A DNA stretch of 64,000 nucleotides from Puniceicoccus vermicola (lineage in GTDB: Bacteria > Verrucomicrobiota > Verrucomicrobiia > Opitutales > Puniceicoccaceae), in assembly GCF_014230055.1 (NCBI RefSeq), contig NZ_JACHVA010000022.1, forward strand, positions 1-64,000. Reading direction: 5' to 3'. Position numbers and translations under genes: made by a program. The notes below the pieces were generated by a model that saw only the letters and a program-made list of their open reading frames with translations, was not told the DNA's origin and searched no databases. Shown in pieces: positions 17,429 through 27,333 of this stretch. Position 1 is the stretch's first letter. Each line of letters starts with the position of its first letter.

Positions 17429-18322
17429 CTACTTTTCGAACCGCTGGCGGAAGGCCCGTGGGGATTCTCCGTGATTCTTCGAAAACCAACGCGAAAAATA
17501 GCTCAGGGATTTGAAGCCCAATTCATAGGCGATCTGCTTGACCGGAATAGTGGACACCTGCAACTGGGCCTCGGCGTCTTTCAAACGCCGCGCATCGAGA
17601 TATTGGCGCGGCGAAAGCTGGTATTCCTTTTTGAACAATCGGTCGAGTTGGGTGCTGCTCAACGAGATTTCCTGGGCGAGCTCTTCTTCCCGGAACGGCA
17701 TATCCAGAGGGTGTCGATCCAAAAGCCGGGCCGCTTCGAAAATGCGTTCATCCCCATCTTGCGTCTTCTGAACAAAAGCGTCGAGCTTCTGCCCCACTTC
17801 AACCAGAGAGACCAGCCAGGAAATGAATGATTCACGAATACGTAGGTGGCTCAACAGATCCCCACGGGACAGCCGATAGAAACGACCCGCATCCGGCAGA
17901 AGGGTCTCGACCAGATCGAGGAGCGCATCGGCTCTATCCTTCAACTCCGGAAAATCTGCGCTGGGAAAAACCAAGGCTATGTCAGAATCAAAACAAGGCT
18001 GACCATCCGGCCAATCCCCGCAAAAGCGAATCGAAATAAAACGAGAACCTTCCGTGAAGGTCCTCTCAATCATTCGAGAACTAGGGAGTACCCAATCCCC
18101 AGCTTTGGCGAAAATCTTCCCACTCGCGGTCTCGACCTTCAGTTCTCCTTCCTTCAGGAAATACGCAGAACGCCCTGGGCTCCCGAGCTTCGCCAGCGTC
18201 AAATATTCAGGGCGCACGACACCTTCATAAATCCAATAAAACTCCGTTTTTAGATGAGTCCAATCACTCATCCGAATCCGTCCGTGACTGGAACGATGAA
18301 CACCGGAATCTCCTGAAGCCAT
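17429..18322 (-). CDS. AraC-family transcriptional regulator
   Basis: About 297 aa. An N-terminal cupin-like sensor (KEGELKVETASGKIFAKAGD) is followed by two C-terminal helix-turn-helix motifs, with LAQEISLSSTQLDRLFKKE and then IAYELGFKSLSYFSRWFSKN followed by SPRAFR, the standard AraC/XylS DNA-binding domain. The target is probably a sugar or sulfated-glycan gene; none is adjacent in a clear operon. The start is uncertain: ATG at 18322 or 18271. Confidence 0.85.
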   Translation of the reverse strand: MASGDSGVHRSSHGRIRMSDWTHLKTEFYWIYEGVVRPEYLTLAKLGSPGRSAYFLKEGELKVETASGKIFAKAGDWVLPSSRMIERTFTEGSRFISIRFCGDWPDGQPCFDSDIALVFPSADFPELKDRADALLDLVETLLPDAGRFYRLSRGDLLSHLRIRESFISWLVSLVEVGQKLDAFVQKTQDGDERIFEAARLLDRHPLDMPFREEELAQEISLSSTQLDRLFKKEYQLSPRQYLDARRLKDAEAQLQVSTIPVKQIAYELGFKSLSYFSRWFSKNHGESPRAFRQRFEK

Positions 18323-18381
18323 GGAGATAGGGTGTGCCAAGGAATAGAGACGGTCAACCCGATCTGAAACTCTCTCTCCCG

Positions 18382-18705
18382 CTAGGCTTCCTCAAAGAAA
18401 ATCAGCTCAATCTCATCCTTCGCATCCGATTTCTGCTCCATGGTAAAGGATCCGACGAAAATGATCGTAAAATCCTGCCCCTTGGCGCCGCGGGTCAATT
18501 TGAGCGACACGTCCGAGGCCGTGGCCTCATCGAGATCGCGATGGAGGTATATCCGCAATTGGTTCTCATCCACATTCGAAAACTGGACGAGAACCTCGGA
18601 ATGCTTGAGGAAAACGATATCGTCGTAGGCATAGGTAATTTCATAGCCGGCCTCTCGGGCCAGCGCTTCGACGTGATAGAGAGGGCGTATTGCTTTCTGG
18701 GTCAT
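18382..18705 (-). CDS. Conserved-looking hypothetical protein (107 aa)
   Basis: Compact mixed alpha/beta protein (MTQKAIRPLYHVEALAREAG..., ending LIFFEEA), with alternating hydrophobic beta strands such as EVLVQFS and QDFTIIFVGSF. No signal peptide or known motif. Unrecognised. It lies between the AraC gene and the end of the nif cluster, on the same strand. Confidence 0.6.
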   Translation of the reverse strand: MTQKAIRPLYHVEALAREAGYEITYAYDDIVFLKHSEVLVQFSNVDENQLRIYLHRDLDEATASDVSLKLTRGAKGQDFTIIFVGSFTMEQKSDAKDEIELIFFEEA

Positions 18706-18862
18706 GGCACTGGTTATTTCGAAGAACGTAAATTTGCTGATTCAGACTCTAATTTCTGGGAACAACCCGGCCTCTTCCCTCCCCCGAATCTGAACGGTCA
18801 TTGAAATCCGGGAGAAGGAACATGGAAGAAGCCGGGTATTCATAACCCAAGAAAAGATATGA

Positions 18863-18942
18863 CGGCGGGAAATCTCGCGGCGAGGCGGTCCAAATCACTC
18901 CCAAAGGACTTTGCCCCAATTGCGGCGACTCCCGCCGTCCAC
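18863..18942. repeat. Long hairpin downstream of nifJ
   Basis: GACGGCGGGA at 18863 pairs with TCCCGCCGTC ending at 18942, about 60 nt apart; the inside also pairs (GTCC...GGAC, CGGCGAGGCGG...). It lies 41 bp beyond the nifJ stop, so it could end the nif transcript or protect its 3' end. There is no T-run, so it is not a canonical terminator. Confidence 0.5.
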
Positions 18943-18982
18943 CCGTATTCACGCATGGTAGACGTGAAAGTGATCCATTCGA

Positions 18983-21900
18983 TCAACCCCAGCCATCATC
19001 ATCGTCGTCATCCTCATCCTCGCTGACAGAGGCCAGAGCTTCTAGGCGTTTCCAACGTTCGTCGGCGTGCTTTTGAGCGATCGCGGTCAGGCTGTCGGCT
19101 CGTTCGGGATCCCCACGACGGAGGGCTTTGAAACGGTTCTCCGCCTCCATGAAGGATCCAACCGTTCCCGAGGGCTCGAAGGAGTCGAGGGAAAGGATCG
19201 GACGCCCCTTCTCCTTGTTCCTCGGATCGAACCGGAAGAGCGGCCAGTATCCGGTTTCCACCGCCGCCTTTTGCCGGGCCGGACCGTTCCGCAAGTCGAT
19301 TCCGTGTCCGGCACAGGGTCCGTAAGCGATGACCAGCGAGGGACCGTCATAGGATTCCGCTTCCCGCAGTGCGTCGAGCGTCTGCTTCTCATTCGCCCCA
19401 AGCGCAATCTGGGCGACATAGATTCCGCCATAGCTCATGGCGATGGCGGCCAGATCCTTCTTCGGCAACTCCTTTCCGGCAGCGGCAAACTTGGCCTGGG
19501 CACCGACCGGAGTCGCTTTGGAGGCCTGCCCCCCGGTATTCGAGTAAATCTCGGTGTCGAGGACGAGGATGTTCACATTGTATCCACTGGCAAGGACGTG
19601 GTCGAGTCCCCCAAAGTCGATATCGTAGGCCCATCCATCGCCACCGACGATCCAGGTCGATTTCGGCACCAGATAATCCGCATGGAGGATCAAGCGTTTG
19701 GCGTCCTCCCCGGGGATCTCGGCCAACACTTCCTTCAACGCATCTACCTTGGAGCGCTGCAGAGAGAGCCCCGCAGGCGATCGATCCGCGTGGTCGAGAA
19801 TTTCTCCGGCGAGGATCGATCCGACTTGGCCCCGCAGCTTCGTCAAGAGCCGGAGAGCGACGTCGCGGCGCCATTCGGCCGCCATGTGCAATCCGAGCCC
19901 AAACTCAGCATTGTCCTCGAAGAGAGAATTGGCCCAGGCGGGTCCGCGCCCGTTCTCGTCGGTGCAATAGGGCGTCGTCGGCAGGTTACCTCCGTAAATC
20001 GAAGAGCAGCCGGTCGCGTTGGCCACGAGGAGACGGTCTCCATACAACTGCGTCAGCATCCGGACATAAGGAGTCTGGGTGCACCCGGCACAGGCTCCGG
20101 AGAACTCAAAGAGCGGCTGCCGGAAGGAGATGGTCCGCGCCGAGAGCTTGTCGTCTGGAATCGTCTCCGTAGACAGTTTCTCGAAGAATGCTAGATTTTC
20201 CTTCTCGGGCTCGATCTGATTTACCGCTGAAACCATTCGGATCGCTTTGAGCCCATCCTCAGCGGTTGCCGGACAAACTTCGACACAAGCGGTGCATCCC
20301 GTGCAATCCTCGGGATACACCTGAAGGGTCAATTCCAGTCCGTCTCCGCCAACTCCTTTGAAAGGTGTATGCCGGAAGGTCTCGGGAGCTCCCTCGAGCG
20401 ACTCGGGATTGTAGATTTTCGGCCTCACAGCAGAGTGCGGGCAGACCACCGCGCATTTATTACACTGGGTGCAGGCATCCGGCTGCCAGATCGGAATTTC
20501 GCGGGCGATGTTGCGTTTCTCAAACCGAGAGGTCCCAGTGGGCCAGGATCCATCGACGGGGAAAGCACTCACAGGCAGGAGGTCCCCCTCCCCGGCCATC
20601 AACCGCGCGGTCACCCGGCGGACAAAGTCCGGCGCATCGTCCGGGACCCATTCTACCGGAATATCAGTTGCGGAAGCATCCGCAGGAACGGCGATGCGTT
20701 CCAATCCGCCGATTGCGGCATCGACCGCGGCGTGATTGGCTTCCACCACCTTGGGTCCCTTGCGAGAATAGGTTTTGGTGATCGCGTCCTTCATGGCCTG
20801 CACCGCCTCCTTGGGCGGGAGGAGATCGGAGAGGGCGAAGAAGCAGGCTTGCATGATCGTGTTCGTCCGATTCCCCATTCCGAGGTCTGCAGCGAGAGAG
20901 AGCGCATCGACGTGAAAGAGACGAATCTCCTTCTCGATAATCTGCCGCTGCACATCGCGCGGAAGTGAATCCCAGAGGCCCTCGTGGGAAACGGTGCTGT
21001 TGACGAGGAAAGTGGCACCCTTCTGCGCCTTACCGAGCATATCCACCCGGCCGAGGAACTGCGGTTGGTGGCAACCGACAAATTTCGCATCCGAGATCAA
21101 GTAGGGAGCCCGAATCGGGTCCGGCCCAAACCGGAGGTGGGAAACGGTCAATCCGCCCGACTTCTTCGAGTCGTAGACAAAATACCCCTGCGTGTGGAGA
21201 CCCGTTTTGTCCCCGATGATCTTGATGGTGTTCTTATTGGCCCCCACGGTCCCGTCCGATCCGAGCCCGAAGAAAAGGGCCCGAGTCGTTTCCGAACTCT
21301 CGATGGTGAGGGGTTTTTCGACATCCAGCGACTTGCCGGTGACGTCGTCCTTAATCCCCACGGTGAAGTGATCCCCTACACTCGGAGCTTCGAGCTCCTG
21401 GAAGACCGCCGCCACCATCTCCGGAGTGAACTCCTTTGAGCCCAGACCGTAACGGCCACCGATCAGGCGCTCGATGTCCAACTCCACATTTCCTTCGCAC
21501 TTCCCGGCCTTGCTGAGGGCCATGGAAACGTCGAGGTAGAGGGGCTCTCCCACTCCACCCGGTTCCTTGGTCCGATCGAGAACTGCGATTCGTTTCACCG
21601 ATTTCGGCAGTGCCTTCAGGAAAAGGGGCGTGTGGAACGGACGATAGAGGCGCACCTTCAAAACTCCCCGCTTGGATCCGGTGGTTTCGTTGAGGAAGCG
21701 AGCGGTCTCGGCAACGGTTTCCGCTCCGGATCCCATGATGACGATCACCTCATCCGCTTCAGGATGGCCTTCGTATTCGAAGGGAGCATACTTCCTCCCG
21801 GTCAGCCTCCCAAAACGTTCCATCAACTCGGCAACAATCCATACGGCTTCCCGGTAGAACGGATTCACCGCCTCCCGGCCCTGAAAATAGGTATCCGGGT

Positions 21901-22573
21901 TTTGCGCCGTGCCTCGCACTGAAGGAGCATCGGGTGTCAGCCCCCGCTTGTAGAAACCCTCTAGGCCTTCCGGATCGACGAGCTGATGCAGAACGTCATC
22001 GGGAATCAACTCAATGTCGGACAACTCGTGAGAGGTGCGGAAGCCGTCGAAAAAGTGAATAAACGGCAGCCGACTGCGCAAGGTCGCCGCATGAGCGATG
22101 GCGGCGAAGTCATGCGCCTCCTGCACACTGTTCGAGGCCAACATACCGAGACCCGTCGCCCGGCAGGCCATCACATCACTGTGATCCCCGAAAATCGAGA
22201 GGGCATGGGTGGCAATCGCCCGAGCCGAGACGTGGACCACCGTCGGTGTCAGCTCCCCTGCCAGCTTGTAGAGGTTCGGGATCATCAGGAGCAGTCCTTG
22301 GGAGGCCGTGAAGGTTGTTCCGAGGGCACCGCCCATCAGGCTGCCATGGAGCGCTCCGGCCGCCCCACCCTCGCTCTGCATCTCCACGAGTCGAGGCACA
22401 TCCCCCCAGAGGTTGGTCTTTCCTGCTGCCGACCACTCGTCACAGTGTTCGGCCATAGGCGTGGACGGGGTGATGGGGAACATGGAGACTACCTCGCTGA
22501 AACGATAGGCGACCGAGGCAACGGCCTCGTTGGCATCCATTGTTTTGCGGGCGGATTTTGCGGGAGCGATCAT
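18983..22573 (-). CDS. nifJ: Pyruvate:flavodoxin/ferredoxin oxidoreductase
   Basis: 1196 aa, full length for the single-chain enzyme. It oxidises pyruvate to acetyl-CoA and CO2 with CoA and passes low-potential electrons to flavodoxin. Visible: N-terminal pyrimidine-binding domain (MDANEAVASVAYRFSEVV, PITPSTPMAEHCDEW), two 4Fe-4S motifs CTQCNKCAVVCPHSA and CTGCTACVEVCPAT at about 700-770, the third-cluster Cys in CAGCTQTPYVRML, and the TPP motif GGDGWAYDIDFGGLDHVL. The acidic tail EDEDDDDDDGWG is unusual. It is last in the nif run, 25 bp after the flavodoxin gene, as expected for the nitrogenase electron-donor chain. Confidence 0.95.
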   Translation of the reverse strand: MIAPAKSARKTMDANEAVASVAYRFSEVVSMFPITPSTPMAEHCDEWSAAGKTNLWGDVPRLVEMQSEGGAAGALHGSLMGGALGTTFTASQGLLLMIPNLYKLAGELTPTVVHVSARAIATHALSIFGDHSDVMACRATGLGMLASNSVQEAHDFAAIAHAATLRSRLPFIHFFDGFRTSHELSDIELIPDDVLHQLVDPEGLEGFYKRGLTPDAPSVRGTAQNPDTYFQGREAVNPFYREAVWIVAELMERFGRLTGRKYAPFEYEGHPEADEVIVIMGSGAETVAETARFLNETTGSKRGVLKVRLYRPFHTPLFLKALPKSVKRIAVLDRTKEPGGVGEPLYLDVSMALSKAGKCEGNVELDIERLIGGRYGLGSKEFTPEMVAAVFQELEAPSVGDHFTVGIKDDVTGKSLDVEKPLTIESSETTRALFFGLGSDGTVGANKNTIKIIGDKTGLHTQGYFVYDSKKSGGLTVSHLRFGPDPIRAPYLISDAKFVGCHQPQFLGRVDMLGKAQKGATFLVNSTVSHEGLWDSLPRDVQRQIIEKEIRLFHVDALSLAADLGMGNRTNTIMQACFFALSDLLPPKEAVQAMKDAITKTYSRKGPKVVEANHAAVDAAIGGLERIAVPADASATDIPVEWVPDDAPDFVRRVTARLMAGEGDLLPVSAFPVDGSWPTGTSRFEKRNIAREIPIWQPDACTQCNKCAVVCPHSAVRPKIYNPESLEGAPETFRHTPFKGVGGDGLELTLQVYPEDCTGCTACVEVCPATAEDGLKAIRMVSAVNQIEPEKENLAFFEKLSTETIPDDKLSARTISFRQPLFEFSGACAGCTQTPYVRMLTQLYGDRLLVANATGCSSIYGGNLPTTPYCTDENGRGPAWANSLFEDNAEFGLGLHMAAEWRRDVALRLLTKLRGQVGSILAGEILDHADRSPAGLSLQRSKVDALKEVLAEIPGEDAKRLILHADYLVPKSTWIVGGDGWAYDIDFGGLDHVLASGYNVNILVLDTEIYSNTGGQASKATPVGAQAKFAAAGKELPKKDLAAIAMSYGGIYVAQIALGANEKQTLDALREAESYDGPSLVIAYGPCAGHGIDLRNGPARQKAAVETGYWPLFRFDPRNKEKGRPILSLDSFEPSGTVGSFMEAENRFKALRRGDPERADSLTAIAQKHADERWKRLEALASVSEDEDDDDDDGWG

Positions 22574-22598
22574 GACACGAATAATTTGAAGTTATGGA

Positions 22599-23072
22599 TT
22601 ATGCGGATTTCCCCACACCGAAGTATCCGGCGAGAGTCTTCCAGAAGCGTTTCGACCAGCCGATGTAGCTGACGAGAAAGTCTGAGCCGAGATCGGCCCT
22701 CTCGAGAAAGGGCTTCGCCCCAAGCTCGGCGAGGCGGGCATCGATCTGCTTCCCGCACTCGCAGTAAAGCGGATACTCGGTATCGCCGAGAGCGAGAACC
22801 GTGTAATCGATGGCGGACAGGTCGATGTCGGCCGTCGCGAGCTCATCACAGAAAGGCTTGGCCTTTGGTGGGGGCAGCCCGTCATCCCAGGTCGAGATGA
22901 TGATGAGGACGGCGCCCTTGAGTTCGGCCAATTGGGCGGTCGTGTACTCGGCGAGGTTCTGGACCTCGACCTTCACCCCGTTCTTTTCCCCTTTGGCGGC
23001 AACTTTGTTCGCCAAGCCTTTGCAATTCCCTGTTTCGGTCCCGTAGAGGACAGTCATAGCCAGATCAGACAT
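22599..23072 (-). CDS. Flavodoxin, predicted nitrogenase electron donor (CysJ/CPR-like type)
   Basis: 157 aa FMN protein with the phosphate loop YGTETGNCKGLAN at 10-22, WDDGLPPP near 62-69 and LALGDTEYPLYCECGKQID. The LGDTxYPxxCxxGKxxD pattern resembles the FMN domain of sulfite reductase and P450 reductase more than classical NifF. A Shine-Dalgarno AGGAAAT precedes the ATG. Its place between nifV and nifJ argues that it carries electrons from NifJ to NifH, so it plays the NifF role. Whether it is orthologous to NifF is uncertain, so no symbol is given. Confidence 0.8.
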   Translation of the reverse strand: MSDLAMTVLYGTETGNCKGLANKVAAKGEKNGVKVEVQNLAEYTTAQLAELKGAVLIIISTWDDGLPPPKAKPFCDELATADIDLSAIDYTVLALGDTEYPLYCECGKQIDARLAELGAKPFLERADLGSDFLVSYIGWSKRFWKTLAGYFGVGKSA

Positions 23073-23081
23073 GATGATTTC

Positions 23082-24227
23082 CTATTCTTGGTTTTTATTT
23101 TGGTTCGTTTTCACCGACTGAAGTCGGAGGATTTCAATTACTTCCTGAGGCGAGAGAGCACGGTCCTTTCGCTCCACTTCGGCGCGGACGGTGGAAAGAA
23201 GGTTTCGCAAAGTACTTCTCTCGACGATGAACCCCGCCTCTTCGAGGGCCATCCGGATCCCCTCGGATCCGGAATGTTTTCCGATGACAAAAGATTGGGC
23301 TCCGGCTCCGATCTCCTCGGCGGAGATCAACTCGTAGGCGGAGCGGTCGACGGCCATGCCTCGCGTATGGATCCCGGTCTCGTGCCGAAAGCAGGCCGTG
23401 CCCACCACCGGTTTGTTCCCCGGCAGCACCCGCCTCGAGGCCTCTGCGACCATTTCGCTCAACGATTGCAACGAGTCGGAGTGAATCCCTGTCTCGATTT
23501 TGCAAGCATGCCGAAGGGCCATCACCACTTCTTCGAGAGCGGCGTTTCCCGCCCGCTCTCCAAGACCGTTCACGGTAACGCTAATCGCTTCGGCACCCGC
23601 CTGTACCGCCGTGACCGAATTGGCAACCGCCATGCCGAGATCATTGTGCCCGTGAAACTCAATGGGGAGATCCGGCACTCCCGCATGAACCTGGGCCACC
23701 AGTTCGCGGGTTCTCTTGGGATCGAGGATGCCGACCGTATCGGCAATTCGGAAACGGGAAGCGCCCTGCTCTCTCGCAGCTGCTGCGAGCATGACAAGGA
23801 ACTCCGGATCGGCGCGGGAGGCATCCTGCGCCCCGACTGTAAAATATTCGAATCGCCCGCGGGCCAGAGAAGAGATCCGGCGCAGGGTCGCAAAAACCCA
23901 ATCACTATTCTTTCCCCAGATCCGCTGATGGAGGCCACTCGCCGGCAAGGAAAAATGGAACCCCGCCGCACCGGTTGCAGCGGCCGCAAAAAGATCCTCC
24001 TCCGTGGCGCGCCCCCAGGTCAGGGTCCGCGCCGGAAGGATGGCCTCCGCGACCTGGCGGATCTCAGAGACCTCGAGAGGTCCCATCGCCGGAATGCCCA
24101 CCTCGAGTTCCTGCACACCCGCTTCTACCAGCGTGCGGGCGATCGCGAGTTTCTTTTCCAAAGAGAAAGAGACTCCCGCCGCCTGTTCGCCGTCGCGCAA
24201 AGTGGTATCGATCAGGTGGACGCCCAT
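23082..24227 (-). CDS. nifV: Homocitrate synthase
   Basis: 381 aa. It condenses acetyl-CoA with 2-oxoglutarate to homocitrate, the organic ligand of FeMo-cofactor. Motifs: [16 protein letters not shown] (metal-binding Asp, catalytic Arg) at the N-terminus, [13 protein letters not shown] (HxH metal site), [14 protein letters not shown], and [10 protein letters not shown] at 24227 is chosen, 7 bp after the ferredoxin stop with AGGAAAA as ribosome site; the longer frame overlaps the ferredoxin gene. The nif context supports NifV rather than LeuA. Confidence 0.92.
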   Translation of the reverse strand: MGVHLIDTTLRDGEQAAGVSFSLEKKLAIARTLVEAGVQELEVGIPAMGPLEVSEIRQVAEAILPARTLTWGRATEEDLFAAAATGAAGFHFSLPASGLHQRIWGKNSDWVFATLRRISSLARGRFEYFTVGAQDASRADPEFLVMLAAAAREQGASRFRIADTVGILDPKRTRELVAQVHAGVPDLPIEFHGHNDLGMAVANSVTAVQAGAEAISVTVNGLGERAGNAALEEVVMALRHACKIETGIHSDSLQSLSEMVAEASRRVLPGNKPVVGTACFRHETGIHTRGMAVDRSAYELISAEEIGAGAQSFVIGKHSGSEGIRMALEEAGFIVERSTLRNLLSTVRAEVERKDRALSPQEVIEILRLQSVKTNQNKNQE

Positions 24228-24234
24228 GGTTTTC

Positions 24235-24543
24235 CTAGTCCTTGATGAGGTTCGTCTCGCAGACTTCGCCTTCTTCGATCGAATCGAGAATCTCGTCAAT
24301 GAGCTCCTCAGTGGCGCGTTCGTAGAAGCGGCCGGATGGGTAATCAATGACGACAGGCCCCCGCGTGCACATATTGAGGCAGCCAGTCATCGCAACTTCG
24401 ACGCCATCGAGCATCCGGTCCTGGATCTCGCTTTGGGCGTAAGATAGTAAGTCGATGGATTCTTTGTTGCAGCACACTCCCTTGAGTTCCCCGCTCGCGC
24501 GGGCGCTGCCACAAATGAAGAGATGATGGGATGGTTTGTTCAT
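24235..24543 (-). CDS. Thioredoxin-fold [2Fe-2S] ferredoxin
   Basis: 102 aa with Cys at 11, 24/25, 55 and 59 ([17 protein letters not shown] ... [10 protein letters not shown]), the ligand pattern of the thioredoxin-like 2Fe-2S ferredoxins such as the Clostridium pasteurianum protein and Shethna protein I. Those are linked to nitrogenase, either in electron transfer or redox control. It sits between nifB and nifV, a frequent place for it. Exact function is inferred. Confidence 0.85.
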   Translation of the reverse strand: MNKPSHHLFICGSARASGELKGVCCNKESIDLLSYAQSEIQDRMLDGVEVAMTGCLNMCTRGPVVIDYPSGRFYERATEELIDEILDSIEEGEVCETNLIKD

Positions 24544-24594
24544 GATGATTGATGATGGAATAAGATTCTATTTCGTTCGTCGGATTCGATAGGC

Positions 24595-25890
24595 TCAGCC
24601 GCAGCCCGTGCCGTCTCCACCGCAGGAGACCCCTTCTCCACAACAATCCATGTGGCGCTCGAGCGTGGGGGGAAGAGCTTCGCCGTGGAAAACGTGGGAC
24701 AGGCCCGCTTCGATCATTCCTTCCATCTGGATGACTCCGATCCCGTGGTCGCGAAGCCTTTCCAGTGGAGTCCGCCCGGCGGCACTCACGAGGATCACGC
24801 GGCAGTCGTGGAGGGTCTCGGCAATCGTCTTCCAGCGATCGTCCCGCCCTCCGGGAGCGGCCGCTGGACGCGTGTCGATTTGAATAAACTCTTCCGGATC
24901 CTCCGGATCTTCAGCGAAGATAGCAAATTCGCGGACCTCACCGAGGTGTTGGTTGACCAGCATCCCTTCCCGGGTTCCCACGGCCACATAGGGCCGATTC
25001 TGGGTCGGGTCGATCGGGAGCCGCGAACAACCCTTGATCAACTCGTTTAAATCTTCGCTCATCGGCTCACTGAGCTTCCCGATCGCATCGGCCCGGCAAC
25101 GCGCGCAATGGGTCATCTGATTCATGTACTCGCCGCACTTCAGGCGGGTGGCGAAGCGCATCTTGGCATCCGGTTCGATCAGATTTTCAAAGACCGTATC
25201 CTTCGTCGGCAACAGTGGGATGCAGTTCATGATGTCAGCCCCCATTGCGGAAACCGTCTTGGCGATCTCGGGGAGGTGGTCTTCGTTGATTCCCGGCACG
25301 AGGATCGAATTTACCTTGGCGATCATGCCATACTCTTTGATCCAGCGGATGGCCTGCATCTGCTTCTCGATCATCAACTCCCCGGCCTTCGTCCCCCGGC
25401 GAATCATCTTGTCATGCCGAGCCCAGGCGTAGATCTTTCCGGCGATCTCGGGATCCGTGGCGTTCATGGTAATCGTCACGTGGCTGACCTTCAGTGCGGC
25501 CAGCTCTTGGACGTATTCCTCCGTCAAACCCAGTCCGTTCGTGGAGAGGCAGAGAATCATCGAGGGAAAACGTTCTCTGACCCGCCGAAAGGTATCCATC
25601 GTCTCTTCCGGATTCGCGAATGGATCCCCCGGGCCCGCGATGCCGACGACGGCAATGTCCTCGCGGAGTTCCATGATTTTTTCCAGGTAAGCCACGGCCT
25701 GCCCCGGAGACAAGATGGTCGAAGTCACCCCGGGGCGGCTCTCATTGACGCAGTCAAAATCCCGATTGCAGTAGTTGCACTGGATGTTGCAGCGAGGCGC
25801 CACCGGAAGGTGAACCCGACCGTGGGTCGAGCAGGCCTCGCGATTGAAACAGGGATGGTTTTCGAGTGTAATTTCAGAGGGAGTGATCAT
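24595..25890 (-). CDS. nifB: NifB, FeMo-cofactor precursor (NifB-co) synthase
   Basis: 431 aa. Radical SAM motif CNIQCNYC with Cys at 34, 38 and 41; N-terminal HPCFNREACSTHGRVHLP carries additional NifB cluster ligands (including ExxCxxxxR-like CSTHGR). Middle part VGIAGPGDPFANPEET is the SAM-binding GGEP-like motif. From about residue 310 a NifX-like domain follows (VAVGTREGMLVNQHLGEV), so this is the two-domain NifB. A Cys-rich tail (CCGEGVSCGGDGTGCG) ends the protein. It builds the 8Fe-9S-C core passed to NifEN. Confidence 0.95.
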   Translation of the reverse strand: MITPSEITLENHPCFNREACSTHGRVHLPVAPRCNIQCNYCNRDFDCVNESRPGVTSTILSPGQAVAYLEKIMELREDIAVVGIAGPGDPFANPEETMDTFRRVRERFPSMILCLSTNGLGLTEEYVQELAALKVSHVTITMNATDPEIAGKIYAWARHDKMIRRGTKAGELMIEKQMQAIRWIKEYGMIAKVNSILVPGINEDHLPEIAKTVSAMGADIMNCIPLLPTKDTVFENLIEPDAKMRFATRLKCGEYMNQMTHCARCRADAIGKLSEPMSEDLNELIKGCSRLPIDPTQNRPYVAVGTREGMLVNQHLGEVREFAIFAEDPEDPEEFIQIDTRPAAAPGGRDDRWKTIAETLHDCRVILVSAAGRTPLERLRDHGIGVIQMEGMIEAGLSHVFHGEALPPTLERHMDCCGEGVSCGGDGTGCG

Positions 25891-25905
25891 TGTATGTCCT
25901 TGTTG

Positions 25906-27333
25906 TTATAGGTAGCTATACCCGGTTTCGTTGTTCTCTTGGCGGGCTTCCAATAGAGCATTCACTACGCGATCGAAGAGGTATTGAGTTCCCCGGTATC
26001 CGACCGAAAGCTCCCGCTGACCGCCAAAACGATCGTGTAAGGGAAATCCGATGCGAAGGAGAGGAATCCCGAGCTCGCGGGCCAAGGGATAGCCCTTGCT
26101 CGATCCAAGAAGCAGATCGGGCTTGCGAGCACGGGCTCGCACCGAGATGGAGGCGTGATCCACCCCGGAAAGAGCTTCAATATCTTCCATACCGCCCTCA
26201 ATCTCGGAGGCGAGACGGCGGTCCCAACGGGGCACCTTGGATCCGGTGGCACAGATGATCGGGCGGATGCCGATCTCCGAAAGAAATCCTGCGAGGCCGA
26301 CGACGAGGTCCGGTTCACCGTAAACCGCTGCGGTCTTACCTGAAACGTATTTGTGGGCGTCCACATAGGCGTCGACCAGGCGCCCTCGCTCTTTGCGAAA
26401 GACCTCGGGCATCTGGTTTCCGGAAATCTCTGAGAGCGAAGCGTAGAGCCGGTCCGAAGCGGCAATTCCCAACGGCCACCCGTGGAGGAAATTGGGAATT
26501 CCGTGACGGCTCTCCAGCAGAGCCCCGGCAGACTCTTCCCGCTTCTCCCGGGAGTGGCCGAACTCAATCGTGGCTGCCGCTTTGCCCATGGCGCGAATTT
26601 CTTCGAGCGGGGTTCCGCCGGGAGAGATCCGGTGGTAGGCATCCCATCCCCCACCCTCGAGGGTCTCGTTGTAGTCTGGGAGCAAGGTGGGCTTCAATTG
26701 GTAGGCCCGGCAGATCTCCGCCAAGTGGCGCAGATCCGCACAGGACATCATTCCGGGAAGAACATTTACCCGGCCCGCAACCGGACCTTCCGGTGCGACT
26801 TCGACAAAAGAGCGAACCACTTCGAGAACGGCGGCCTGAAATCCTTCGGCATGCGTCCCGGTGTAAGCGGGAGTGGATACGTGCACCAGCGGCATCTCAC
26901 TGCCCCGGGTATTTTGGAAATCCCGAATCATCCCGATCATGTGTTCGCCAATCGTTTCCGAGAGGCAGGTCGTCGCGACGCCAATGATTTCCGGATGATA
27001 CTGCCGAATGACGTTGTCGAGACCATCGGCAAAGTTCTTGGCCCCTCCAAAGATCGCATCATCCTCGGTAAAGCTGGAGGACGCGATGTCGACTGGCTCG
27101 CGAAAGTGGCTGATCATGTAGCGCCGGATGTAGGTGGCGCAGCCCTGGCTTCCGTGCAGGAACGGCAGGCAACCTCGGATTCCCTTGAAGACCATGGAAG
27201 CCCCGAGCGGCGAGCAGAGCTTGCAGGCATTGCGGGTGGCCGCAGCCGGGATGTCTCCCCCCGCGGGGAGCCCATCAGCTCCACAGACGTCGTTGGCCAT
27301 CGGCGGGTTTACGACTTTCAAACTCTGATTCAT
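25906..27333 (-). CDS. nifN: NifN, FeMo-cofactor scaffold beta subunit
   Basis: 475 aa NifK-like protein. Cluster ligands in NACKLCSPLGAS and GSQGCATYIRRYM, and TTCLSETIGEHM, are in the positions expected for NifN/NifK. It overlaps nifE by four bases (ATGA at 27330-27333), so the two should be made in equal amounts. NifEN accepts NifB-co and matures it with Mo and homocitrate. Confidence 0.93.
   Translation of the reverse strand: MNQSLKVVNPPMANDVCGADGLPAGGDIPAAATRNACKLCSPLGASMVFKGIRGCLPFLHGSQGCATYIRRYMISHFREPVDIASSSFTEDDAIFGGAKNFADGLDNVIRQYHPEIIGVATTCLSETIGEHMIGMIRDFQNTRGSEMPLVHVSTPAYTGTHAEGFQAAVLEVVRSFVEVAPEGPVAGRVNVLPGMMSCADLRHLAEICRAYQLKPTLLPDYNETLEGGGWDAYHRISPGGTPLEEIRAMGKAAATIEFGHSREKREESAGALLESRHGIPNFLHGWPLGIAASDRLYASLSEISGNQMPEVFRKERGRLVDAYVDAHKYVSGKTAAVYGEPDLVVGLAGFLSEIGIRPIICATGSKVPRWDRRLASEIEGGMEDIEALSGVDHASISVRARARKPDLLLGSSKGYPLARELGIPLLRIGFPLHDRFGGQRELSVGYRGTQYLFDRVVNALLEARQENNETGYSYL

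Noticed and set aside
19067-20194. 375-aa open frame opposite nifJ
   Set aside because: Antisense of a conserved enzyme region; composition and lack of domains show it is a shadow.
22932-24245. 437-aa open frame opposite nifV and the flavodoxin
   Set aside because: Both opposite genes are well supported; no motif in the + frame.
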